The notes under the pieces are model-generated. The model had not been told where the DNA came from. It saw only the letters and a program-made list of their open reading frames with translations, and ran no database searches. From positions 28,104,001 through 28,168,000 of the forward strand of contig NW_027488366.1 in NCBI RefSeq assembly GCF_051014445.1: DNA of 64,000 nucleotides, read 5' to 3'. How positions within the stretch are numbered: position 1 is the first letter of the stretch; each line of letters opens with the position of its first letter. Origin of the DNA: Colletes latitarsis. Lineage: Eukaryota; Arthropoda; Insecta; Hymenoptera; Colletidae. The translations under genes and the position numbers were made by a program. Below are positions 11,040 to 21,730 of the stretch, piece after piece.

Positions 11040-12540
11040 CTTATACTTCATGGACAGATCCTGGGCTATTTTCTGGTTTGGATCACATAGTAATGTGGTA
11101 CCACACTGAAACAGTCGATTAAACCAGGTTTCGATGAATATTTTTGAGGATAACGCATGTTAGGTCTAGCTTAGGCCTGGGATTTTCACTCATCAGACTC
11201 ATTCTTTCGCATACTTCACATACTTGTTGAACGGATCCTGGGTTTTTCCTGGTTTGGATCACGTAGTAATGTGGGACCACACTGAAACAATCAATTAAAC
11301 CTGGTCTTGATAAATATTTTAGAGGATAACGCATGTTAGGTCTGGGTTAGGTCCAGGATTTGCCCTCATCACGCTCATACTTTCGCATATTTCTCATACT
11401 TCATGGCTATATCCAGGGCTTTTTCTGGATTGCATCACGTAGTAATGAAGTACAACACTGAAACAGTCAATTAAACCTGGTTTCGATAAATATTTTAGAG
11501 AATAATTCATGTTAGGTCTAGGTTAGGCCTGGGATTTGCCCTCATCAGGGTCATACTTTCGCAGTTCTAACATACGTGTTGACCTGATCGAGGGTTTTTT
11601 CTGCTTTGGATCGCGTAGTAAAGTGGTACCACACTGAAACAGTACACTAAACCTGGTTTGGATCAATATTTTACAGGATAATGCATGTTAGGTCTAGGTT
11701 AGCCCTGAGATTTTCACTCATCAGACTCATACTTTCGCATTCTTCAGATACTTGTTGAACGGATCCTGGGTTTTTTCTGGTATGGTTCACGTAGTAATGT
11801 GGTACCACACTGAAACAATCAATTAAACCAGGTCTTGATAAATATTTTAGATGATAACGGATGTTAGGTCTGGGTTAGGTCTAGGATTTGCCCTCATCAG
11901 GCTCATACTTTCGCATATTTCTCATACTTCATGGCTAGATCCTGGGCTATTTCTGGATTGGATCACGTAGTAATGTGGTACCACACTGAAACAGTCGATA
12001 AAACCAGGTTTCGATCAATATTTTTGAGGATAACGCATGTTAGGTCTAGGTTAGGCCTGGGATTTTCACTCATCAGACTCATTCTTTCGCATTCTTCACA
12101 TACTTGTTGAACGGATCCTGGGTTTTTTCTGGTTTGGATCACGTAGTAATGTGGGACCACACTGAAACAATCAATTAAACCTGGTCTTGATAAATATTTT
12201 AGAGGATAACGCATGTTAGGTCTGGGTTAGGTCTAGGATTTGCCCTCATCAGGCTCATTCTTTCGCATATTTCTCATACTTGATGGCTAGATCCTGGGCT
12301 TTTTCTGGATTGCATCACGTAGTAATGAAGTACAACACTGAAACAGTCAATTAAACCTGGTTTCGATAAATATTTTAGAGAATAATTCATGTTAGGTCTA
12401 GGTTAGGCGTGGGATTTGCCCTCATCAGGGTCATACTTTCGCAGTTCTAACATACATATTGACCTGATCGAGGGTTTTTTCTGCTTTGGATCACGTAGTA
12501 AAGTGGTACCACACTGAAACAGCCCACTAAACCTGGTTTC
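11040..12540 (+). repeat. 880-bp duplication (five monomers)
   Basis: Landmarks recur at 880 bp: GACCTGATCG of type C monomers at 11581 and 12461, and the type B monomers around 11119-11334 and 11999-12214. Similarity covers roughly 11090-11660 and 11970-12540. The copy at 12461 is the last type C monomer of the left part of the window. Confidence 0.8.
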
Positions 12541-12904
12541 CATCAATATCTTAGAGGACAACGCAAGTTAGGTCTGGGATAGGTCTGGGATTTGCCCACA
12601 TCAGGCTCATACTTTCGCGTTTTTCACATACTTGTTGAACAGATCCTGGGTTTTTTCTGGTTTGGATCACGTAGTAGAGGGTACCACACTGAAACAGTCC
12701 ATTAAACCTGGTTTGGATCTATATTTTAGAGGATAACGCATGTTAGGTCTAGGTTAGGTCTAGGATTTGCCCTCATCACGCTCATACTTTCGCATATTTC
12801 TCATATTTCATGGCTAGATCCTGGGCTATTTCTGGATTGGATCACGTAGTAATGTGGTACCACACTGAAACAGTCAATTAAACCTGGTTACGATCAATAT
12901 TTTA

Positions 12905-14339
12905 GAGGACAATGCAAGTTAGGTCTGGGATAGGTCTGGGATTTGCCACATCAGGCTCATACATTCGCGTTTTTCACATACTTGTTGAACAGATCCTGGG
13001 TTTTTTCTGGTTTGGAACACGTAGTAGAGGGTACCACACTGAAACAGTCCATTAAACCTGGTTTGGATCTATATTTTAGAGGATAACGCATGTTAGGTCT
13101 AGGTTAGGTCTCGGATTTGCCCTCATCAGACTCATACTTTCGCGTTTTTCACATACTTGTTGAACAGATCCTGGCTTTTTTCTAGATTGGGTCACGTAGT
13201 AGTGTGGTACCACACTGAAACAGTCGATTAAACCTGGTTTCGATCAATATTTTTGAGGATAACGCATGTTAGGTCTAGGTTAGGCCGGGGATTTTCACTC
13301 ATCAGACTCATACTTTCGGATTCTTCACATACTTGTTGAGCGGATCCTGGGTTTTTACCGGTTTGGATCACGTAGTAATGTGGTACCACACTGAAACATT
13401 CAATTAAACCTGGCCTTGATAAATATTTTAGAGAATAATTCATGTTAGGTCTAGGTTAGGTCTAGGATTTGCCCTCATCACGCTCATACTTTCGCATATT
13501 TCTCATACTAGATGGCTAGATCCTGGGCTTTTTCTGGATTGCATCACGTAGTAATGAAGTACAACACTGAAACACTCAATTAAACCTGGTTTCGATCAAT
13601 ATTTTAGAGAATAATTCATGTTAGGTTTCGGTTAGGTCTGGGTTAGGTCTGGGATTTGCCCTCATCAGGCTCATACTTTCCGCGTTTTTCACATGCTTGT
13701 TTAACAGATCCTGGGTTTTTTCTGGTTTGGATCACGTAGTAATGTGGGACCACATTGAAACAGTCAATTAAACCTGGTTTCGATCAATATTTTAGAGAAT
13801 AATTCATGTTAGGTCTAGGTTAGGTCTGGGATTTGCTCTCATCAGGCTCATTCTTTCGCATATTTGTCATACTTGATGGCTAGATCCTGGGCTTTTTCTG
13901 GATTGCATCACGTAGTAATGAAGTACAACACTGAAACAGTCAATTAAACCTAGTTTCCATCAATATCTTAGAGGACAACGCAAGTTAGGTCTGGGATAGG
14001 TCTGGGATTTGCCCACATCAGGCTCATACTTTCGCGTTTTTCACATACTTGTTGAACAGATCCTGGGTTTTTTCTGGTTTGGATCACGTAGTAGAGGGTA
14101 CCACACTGAAACAGTCCATTAAACCTGGTTTGGATCTATATTATAGAGGATAACGCATGTTAGGTCTAGGTTAGGTCTCGGATTTGCCCTCATCAGACTC
14201 ATACTTTCGCGTTTTTCACATACTTGTTGAACAGATCCTGGCTTTTTTCTAGATTGGGTCACGTAGTAGTGTGGTACCACACTGAAACAGTCGATTAAAC
14301 CTGGTTTCGATCAATATTTTTGAGGATAACGCATGTTAG
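12905..14339 (+). repeat. ~1067-bp duplication marked by GTAGTAGAGGGTACC
   Basis: The rare landmark GTAGTAGAGGGTACCACACT occurs near 12672, 13021 and 14088. The tail CTGGCTTTTTTCTAGATTGG occurs at 13171 and 14238, an offset of 1067 bp, which is six monomers plus 11 bp. The additional 11 bp is explained by the three-copy sub-repeat at 13620-13652. The matched parts are about 12905-13272 and 13972-14339. Confidence 0.85.
13620..13652 (+). repeat. Expanded 11-bp sub-repeat (three copies)
   Basis: Most monomers have two consecutive 11-bp units of the type GTTAGGTCTGG. Here there are three: GTTAGGTTTCG, GTTAGGTCTGG and GTTAGGTCTGG. This gives a monomer about 187 bp long, further lengthened by a CTTTCCGCG insertion just downstream. 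Strand slippage or unequal exchange inside the monomer is the likely cause. Confidence 0.9.
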
Positions 14340-14399
14340 GTTTGGGTTAAGTCCTGGATTTGCCCTCATCAGGCTCATACTTTCGCATATTTCTCATAC

Positions 14400-15110
14400 T
14401 TCATGGCTAGATCCTGGGCTGTTTCTGGATTGTATCACGTAGTAATGAAGTACAACACTGAAACAGTCAATTAAACCTGGTCTTGATAAATATTTTGCAG
14501 GATAACGCAAGTTAGGTCTGGCATAGGTCTGGGATTTGCCCTCATCAGACTCATACATTCGCGTTTTTCACATACTTGTTGAACTGATCCTGGGCTTTTT
14601 CTGGTTTGGATCACGTAGTAATGTGGTACCACACTGAAACAGTCAATTAAGCCTGGTTTCGATCAATATTTTAGAGAATAATTCATGTTAGGTTTAGGTT
14701 AGTTCTGGGTTAGGCCTGGGGTTTGCCCTCATCAGGCTCATACTTTCCGCGTTTTTCACATGCTTGTTGAACAGATCCTGGGTTTTTTCTGGTTTGGATC
14801 ACGTAGTAATGTGGGACCACATTGAAACAGTCAATTAAACCTGGTTTCGATCAATATTTTAGAGAATAATTCATGTTAGGTCTAGGTTAGGTCTGGGATT
14901 TGCTCTCATCAGGCTCATTCTTTCGCATATTTCTCATACTTGATGGCTAGATGCTGGGCTTCTTCTGGATTGCATCACGTAGTAATGAAGTACAACACTG
15001 AAAAAGTCAATTAAACCTGGTTTCCATCAATATTTTAGAGGATAACGCAAGTTAGGTCTGGGATAGGTCGGGGATTTGCCCTCATCAGGCTCATACTTTC
15101 CGCGTTTTTC
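14400..15110 (+). repeat. Segment with a distant relative at 47.54-48.24 kb
   Basis: About four monomers here are collinear with 47540-48240. Shared rare markers are TGCAGGATAACGCAA, GGTCTGGCATAGG, GAACTGATCCTGGGCTTTTT, GTCAATTAAGCCTGG, the tripled 11-bp sub-repeat and GGGACCACATTG. A more diverged relative without the tripling lies around 21380-21560. Confidence 0.82.
14687..14719 (+). repeat. Expanded 11-bp sub-repeat (three copies)
   Basis: Three consecutive 11-bp units, GTTAGGTTTAG, GTTAGTTCTGG and GTTAGGCCTGG. The downstream tail carries CTTTCCGCG and CACATGCTTGTTGAAC, as at 13620 and 47825. The three expanded monomers therefore share descent and are not independent slippage events. Confidence 0.9.
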
Positions 15111-16392
15111 ACATGCTTCTTGAACAGATCCTGGGTTTTTTCTGGTTTGGATCACGTAGTAGTGTGGGACCACACTGAAACAGTCCATTAAACCTGGTTT
15201 GGATCAATATTTTAGAGGATAACGCATGTTAGGTCTAGGTTAGGTCTGGGAATTTCACTCATCAGACTCATACTTTCGCATATTTCTCATACTTGATGGC
15301 TAGATGCTGGGCTTTTTCTGGATTGCATCACGTAGTAATGAAGTACAACACAGAAACAGTCAATTAAACCTGGTTTCCATCAATATCTTAGAGGACAACG
15401 CAAGTTAGGTCTGGGATAGGTCTGGGAATTTCACTCATCAGACTCATACTTTCGCATTGTTCACATACTTGTTGTACGGATCCTGGGTTTTTTCTGGTTT
15501 GGATCACGTAGTAATGTGGGACCACACTGAAACAGTCCATTAAACCTGGTTTGGATCAATATTTTAGAGGATAACGCATGTTAGGTCTAGGTTAGGTCTG
15601 GGAATTTCACTCATCACACTCATACTTTCGCATATTTCTCATACTTGATGGCTAGATGCTGGGCTGTTTCTGGATTGTATCACGTAGTAATGAAGTACAA
15701 CACTGAAACAGTCAATTAAACCTGGTCTTGATAAATATTTTGCAGGATAACGCAAGTTAGGTCTGGCATAGGTCTAGGATTTGCCCTCATCAGGCTCCTC
15801 CTTTCGCATATTTCTCATACTTCATGGCTGGATCCTGGGCTATTTCTGGATTGGATCACATAGTAATGTGGTACCACACTGAAACAGTCGATTATACCAG
15901 GTTTCGATCAATATTTTTGAGGATAACGCATGTTAGGTCTAGGTTAGGCCTGGGAATTTCACTCATCAGACTCATACTTTCGCATTGTTCACATACTTGT
16001 TGTACGGATCCTGGGTTTTTTCTGGTTTGGATCACGTAGTAATGTGGGACCACACTGAAACAGTCAATTAAACCAGGTTTCGATCAATATTTTTGAGAAT
16101 AATACATGTTAGGTCTAGGTTAGGTCTGGGATTTGCTCTCATCAGGCTCATTCTTTCGAATATTTCTCATACTTGATGGCTAGATGCTGGGCTTTTTCTG
16201 GATTGCATCACGTAGTAATGAAGTACAACACAGAAACAGTCAATTAAACCTGGTTTCCATCAATATCTTAGAGGACAACGCAAGTTAGGTCTGGGATAGG
16301 TCTTGGATTTGCCCTCATCCGGCTCATACTTTCGCGTTTTTCACATACTTTTTGAACAGATCCTGGGTTTTTTCTGGTTTGGATCACGTAGT

Positions 16393-16408
16393 AGTGTGGT
16401 ACCACACT
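16393..16408. repeat. 16-bp perfect palindrome (example)
   Basis: AGTGTGGTACCACACT is its own reverse complement and is centred on GGTACC. It arises in monomers whose landmark reads CACGTAGTAGTGTGG. The common GTAATGTGG class keeps only the inner 12 bp, TGTGGTACCACA. Monomers with GAAGTACAACACTG and those with GGGACCAC have lost perfect symmetry. Another example is 18156-18171. Function is unknown. Dyad symmetry in centromeric satellites is reported for several animals, but nothing here proves a role. Confidence 0.9.
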
Positions 16409-16959
16409 GAAACAGTCCATTAAACCTGGTTTGGATCAATATTTTAGAGGATAACGCATGTTAGGTCTAGGTTAGGTCTGGTAATTTCACTCATCAGACT
16501 CATACTTTCGCACACTTCACATACTCGTTGAACAGATCCTGGGTTATTTTCTGGTTTGGATCACATAGTAATGTGGTACCACACTGAAACAGTCGATTAT
16601 ACCAGGTTTCGATCAATATTTTTGAGGATAACGCATGTTAGGTCTAGGTTAGGCCTGGGATTTTCACTCATCAGACTCATACTTTCGCATTCTTCACATA
16701 CTTGTTTTACGGATCCTGGGTTTTTTCTGGTTTGGATCACGTAGTAATGTGGGACCACACTGAAACAGTCAATTAAACCAGGTTTCGATCAATATTTTTG
16801 AGAATAATACATGTTAGGGCTAGGTTAGGTCTGGGATTTGCTCTCATCAGGCTCATTCTTTCGAATATTTCTCATACTTCATGGCTAGATGCTGGGCTTT
16901 TTCTGGATTGCATCACGTAGTAATGAAGTACAACACAGAGACAGTCAATTAAACCTGGT

Positions 16960-18490
16960 TTCCATCAATATCTTAGAGGACAACGCAAGTTAGGTCTGGG
17001 ATAGGTCTGGGATTTGCCCTCATCAGGCTCATACTTTCGCGTTTTTCACATACTTGTTGAACGGATCCTGGGTTTTTTCTGGTATGGATCACGTAGTAAT
17101 GTGGTACCACACTGAAACAGTCGATTAAACCTGGTTTCGATCAATATTTTAGAGGATAACGCATGTTAGGTCTAGGTTAGCCCTGGGATTTTCACTCATC
17201 AGACTCATACTTTCGCACACTTCACATACTCGTTTGGCAGATCCTGGGTTGTTTTCTGGTTTGGATCACGTAGTAATGTGGGACCACACTGAAACAGTCA
17301 ATTAAACCAGGTTTCGATCAATATTTTTGAGAATAATACATGTTAGGGCTAGGTTAGGTCTGGGATTTGCTCTCATCAGGCTCATTCTTTCGAATATTTC
17401 TCATACTTCATGGCTAGATGCTGGGCTTTTTCTGGATTGCATCACGTAGTAATGAAGTACAACACAGAAACAGTCAATTAAACCTGGTTTCCATCAATAT
17501 CTTAGAGGACAACGCAAGTTAGGTCTGGGATAGGTCTGGGATTTGCCCTCATCAGGCTCATACTTTCGCGTTTTTCACATACTTGTTGAACAGATCCTGT
17601 GTTTTTTCTGGTTTGGATCACGTAGTAATGTGGTACCACACTGAAACAGTCCATTAAACCTGGTTTGGATCAATATTTTAGAGGATAACGCATGTTAGGT
17701 CTAGGTTAGGTCGGGGATTTTCACTCATCAGACTCATACTTTCGCATTCTTCACATACTTGTTGAACGGATCCTGGGTTTTTTCTGGTATGGATCACGTA
17801 GTAATGTGGTACCACACTGAAACAGTCGATTAAACCTGCTTTCGATCAATATTTTAGAGGATAACGCATGTTAGGTCTAGGTTAACCCTGGGATTTTCAC
17901 TCATCAGACTCATACTTTCGCACACTTCACATACTCGTTTGGCAGATCCTGGGTTGTTTTCTGGATTGCATCACGTAGTAATGAAGTACAACACAGAAAC
18001 AGTCAATTAAACCTGGTTTCCATCAATATCTTAGAGGACAACGCAAGTTAGTTCTGGGATAGGTCTGGGATTTGCCCTCATCAGGCTCATACTTTCGCGT
18101 TTTTCACATACTTGTTGAACAGATCCTGTGTTTTTTCTGGTTTGGATCACGTAGTAGTGTGGTACCACACTGAAACAGTCCATTAAACCTGGTTTGGATC
18201 AATATTTTAGAGGATAACGCATGTTAGGTCTAGGTTAGGTCGGGGATTTTCACTCATCAGACTCATACTTTCGCATTCTTCACATACTTGTTGAACGGAT
18301 CCTGGGTTTTTTCTGGTATGGATCACGTAGTAATGTGGTACCACACTGAAACAGTCGATTAAACCTGATTTCGATCAATATTTTAGAGGATAACGCATGT
18401 TAGGTCTAGGTTAGCCCTGGGATTTTCGCTCATCAGACTCATACTTTCGCACACTTCACATACTCGTTTGGCAGATCCTGGGTTGTTTTC
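16960..18490 (+). repeat. 529-bp higher-order unit (three monomers)
   Basis: Markers recur at 528-529 bp: GAGAATAATACATGTTAGGG at 16800 and 17329, and AGATCCTGTGTTTTTTCTGG at 17592 and 18121. The unit combines a monomer with GAAGTACAACACAG, one with type E tail, and one with type B or D tail. The extra base over 528 comes from the GGGTTGTTTTCTGG tail. Confidence 0.82.
18156..18171. repeat. 16-bp perfect palindrome (second example)
   Basis: Same AGTGTGGTACCACACT dyad as at 16393-16408, in the monomer that follows GATCCTGTGTTTTTTCTGG. The 16-bp form recurs through the 16-46 kb part, for example near 25568, 26096 and 34733. Confidence 0.88.
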
Positions 18491-18503
18491 TGGATTGGAT
18501 CAC

Positions 18504-18522
18504 GTAGTAATTTAAGTACTAC
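18504..18522. repeat. Small inverted repeat GTAGTA/TACTAC
   Basis: In monomers reading GTAGTAATTTAAGTACTAC the six bases GTAGTA (18504-18509) pair with TACTAC (18517-18522) across a 7-base loop. This class has no GGTACC palindrome. It always follows a tail with CTCGTTTGGCAGATCCTGGG. Other copies are near 18863, 19393, 19749, 22919, 26972, 27328, 36132 and 36488. It is a useful marker of block ancestry. A structural role is only a possibility. Confidence 0.75.
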
Positions 18523-19239
18523 ACTGAAACAGTCAATTAAACCTGGTTTCCATCAATATCTTAGTGGACAACGCAAGTTAGGTCTGGGATAGCTCTGGGA
18601 TTTGCCCTCATCAGGCTCATACTTTCCGCGTTTTTCACATACTTGTTGAACAGGTCCTGGGTTTTTTCTGGTTTGGATCACGTAGTAGTGTGGGACCACA
18701 CTGAAACAATCAATTAAACCTGGTCTTGATAAATATTTTAGAGGATAACGCATGTTAGGTCTGGGATAGGTCTGGGATTTGCCCTCATCAGACTCATACT
18801 TTCGCACACTTCACATACTCGTTTGGCAGATCCTGGGTTGTTTTCTGGATTGGATCACGTAGTAATTTAAGTACTACACTGAAACAGTCAATTAAACCCG
18901 GTTTCGATCAATATCTTAGAGGACAACGCAAGTTAGGTCTGGGATAGCTCTGGGATTTGCCCTCATCAGGCTCATACTTTCCGCGATTTTCACATACTTG
19001 TTGAACAGATCCTATGTTTTTTCTGGTTTGGATCACGTAGTAGTGTGGTATCACACTGAAACAGTCCATTAAACCTGGTTTGGATCAATATTTTAGAGGA
19101 TAACGCATGTTAGGTCTAGGTTAGGTCGGGGATTTTCACTCATCAGACTCATACTTTCGCATTCTTCACATACTTGTTGAACGGATCCTGGGTTTTTTCT
19201 GGTATGGATCACGTAGTAATGTGGTACCACACTGAAACA

Positions 19240-20640
19240 GTCGATTAAACCTGGTTTCGATCAATATTTTAGAGGATAACGCATGTTAGGTCTAGGTTAG
19301 CCCTGGGATTTTCACTCATCAGACTCATACTTTCGCACACTTCACATACTCGTTTGGCAGATCCTGGGTTGTTTTCTGGATTGGATCACGTAGTAATTTA
19401 AGTACTACACTGAAACAGTCAATTAAACCTGGTTTCCATCAATATCTTAGAGGACAACGCAAGTTAGGTCTGGGATAGCTCTGGGATTTGCCCTCATCAG
19501 GCTCATACTTTCCGCGTTTTTCACATACTTGTTGAACAGATCTTGGGTTTTTTCTGGTTTGGATCACGTAGTAGTGTGGGACCACACTGAAACAATCAAT
19601 TAAACCTGGTCTTGATAAATATTTTAGAGGATAACGCATGTTAGGTCTGGGATAGGTCTGGGATTTGCCCTCATCTGACTCATACTTTCGCACACTTCAC
19701 ATACTCGTTTGGCAGATCCTGGGTTGTTTTCTGGATTGGATCACGTAGTAATTTAAGTACTACACTGAAACAGTCAATTAAACCTGGTTTCCCTCAATAT
19801 CTTAGAGGACAACGCAAGTTAGGTCTGGGATAGCTCTGGGATTTGCCCTCATCAGGCTCATACTTTCCGCGTTTTTCACATACTTGTTGAACAGATCCTG
19901 GGTTTTTCTGGTTTGGATCACGTAGTAATGTGGGACCACACTGAAACAATCAATTAAACCTGGTCTTGATAAATATTTTAGAGGATAACGCATGTTAGGT
20001 CTGGGAAAGGTCGGGGATTAGCCCTCATCAGACTCATACTTTCGCACACTTCACATACTCGTTGAACAGATCCTGGGTTTTTTCTGGTTTGGATCACGTA
20101 GTAATGTGGAACCGCACTGAAACAATCAATTAAACCTGGTCTTGATAAATATTTTGGAGGATAACGCTTGTTAGGTCTGGGTTAGGTCTAGGATTAGCCC
20201 ACGTCAGGCTCATACTTTCGCATATTTCTCATACTTCATGGATAGATGATGGGCTATTTCTGGTTTGGATCACGTAGTAATGTGGTACCACACTGAAACA
20301 GTCGATTAAACCTGGTTTCGATCAATATTTTAGAGGATAACGCAAGTTAGGTCTGGGATAGGTCTGGGATTTGACCTCATCAGACTCAGCCTTTCGCACA
20401 CTTCACATACTCGTTGAACAGATCCTGGGTTATTTTCTGGTTTGGATCACATAGTAATGTGGTACCACACTGAAACAGTCGATTAAACCAGGTTTCGATC
20501 AATATTTTAGAGAATAATTCATGTTAGGTCTAGGTTAGGTCTGGGATTTGCTCTCATCAGGCTCATTCTTTCGCATATTTCTCATACATGTTGAACAGAT
20601 CCTGGGTTTTTTCTGGTTTGGATCACGTAGTAATGTGGGA
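19240..20640 (+). repeat. Segment duplicated at 26822-28222 (offset 7582 bp)
   Basis: Landmarks match at a constant offset: GTAATGTGGAACCGCACTGA at 20101 and 27683, and the hybrid tail CTCATACATGTTGAACAG at 20581 and 28163. Shared rare features include ATTTTGGAGGATAACGC and GGATTTGACCTCATCAGACT. A third relative of the first part lies at 35980-37100. After about 20640 the two diverge. Confidence 0.84.
20574..20620 (+). repeat. Type A/B hybrid monomer tail
   Basis: The tail begins as type A (GCATATTTCTCATAC) and continues as type B/E (ATGTTGAACAGATCC then GGGTTTTTTCTGGTTT). This is what an exchange within the variable segment at monomer positions about 142-148 would give. The same hybrid recurs near 28145-28190, 29385-29430, 37320-37360 and 45590-45630. 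Confidence 0.78.
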
Positions 20641-21730
20641 CCACACTGAAAAAATCAATCAAACCTGGTCTTGATAAATATTTTAGAGGATAACGCATGT
20701 TAGGTCTGGGTTAGGTCTAGGATTTGCCCTCATCAGGCTCATACTTTCGCATATTTCTCAAACTTGATGGCTAGATCCTGGGCTTTCTCTGGATTGCATC
20801 ACGTAGTAATGTAGTACCACACTGAAACATTCAATTAAACCTGGTCTTGATAAATATTTCAGAGGATAACGCATGTTAGGTCTAGGTAAGGCCTGTGATT
20901 TTCACTGATCAGACTCCTACTTTCGCATTCTTCACATACTTGTTGAACCGATCCTGGGTTTTTTCTGGTTTGGATCACGTAGTAATGTGGTACCACACTG
21001 AAACGGTCAATTAAACGTGGTTTCGATCAATATTTTAGAGGATAACGCAAGTTAGGTCTGGGATAGGTCTGGGATTTGCCTTCATCAGGCTCATACTTTC
21101 GCGTTTTTCACATACTTGTTGAACAGATCATGGGTTTTTTCTGGTTTGGGTCACGTGGTAGTGTGATACCACACTGAAACTGTCGATTAAACCTGGTTTC
21201 GATCAATATTTTAGAGGATAACGCATGTTAAGTCTGGGATAGGTCTGGGATTTGATCTCATCAGACTCATACTTTCGCACACTTCACATACTCGTTGATC
21301 AGATCCTGGGTTTTTTCTGGTTTGGATCACGTAGTAATTTGGTACCACGCTGAAACAGTTAATTAAACCTGGTTTCGATCAATATTTTACAGGATAACGC
21401 AAGTTATGTCTGGCATAGATCTGTGATTCGCCCTCATCAGACTCATACTTTCGCGTTTTTCATATACTTGTTGAACTGATCCTGGGTTTTTTCTGGTTTG
21501 GATCACGTAGTAATGTGGTACCACACTGAAACAGTCAATTAAACCTGGTTTCGATCAATATTTTAGAGAATAATTCATGTTAGGTCTAGGTTAGGCCTGG
21601 GATTTGCTCTCATCAGGCTCATTCTTTCGCATATTTCTCATACTTGATGGCTAGATGCTGGGCTTTTTCTGGATTGCATCACGTAGTAATGAAGTACAAC
21701 ACTGAAACAGTCAATTAAACCTGGTTTCCA

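Larger units (their letters stand above)
18121..19890 (+). repeat. 886-bp higher-order unit (five monomers), two copies
   Basis: Copy 1 starts at 18121 and copy 2 at 19007, aligned on AGATCCTGTG and AGATCCTATG. The antisense open frames at 18553-18807 and 19439-19693 are also 886 bp apart. Each copy includes two monomers of the GTTTGGCAGATCCTGGG class and a 177-bp monomer with ACTTTCCGCG. A relative of copy 2 and the following 800 bp recurs near 26820-28220. Confidence 0.85.

Noticed and set aside
13620..13652. Telomere repeat tract from TTAGG motifs
   Set aside because: The units are 11 bp with varying ends and only two or three copies per monomer. There is no run of perfect 5-7 bp telomeric repeats.
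15824..16039. Plus-strand open frames of 62-71 codons (also 16556-16744 and 22557-22745)
   Set aside because: They arise where GATTATACCAGG replaces GATTAAACCAGG, removing a TAA stop in the repeat. They are repeat translations, not genes.
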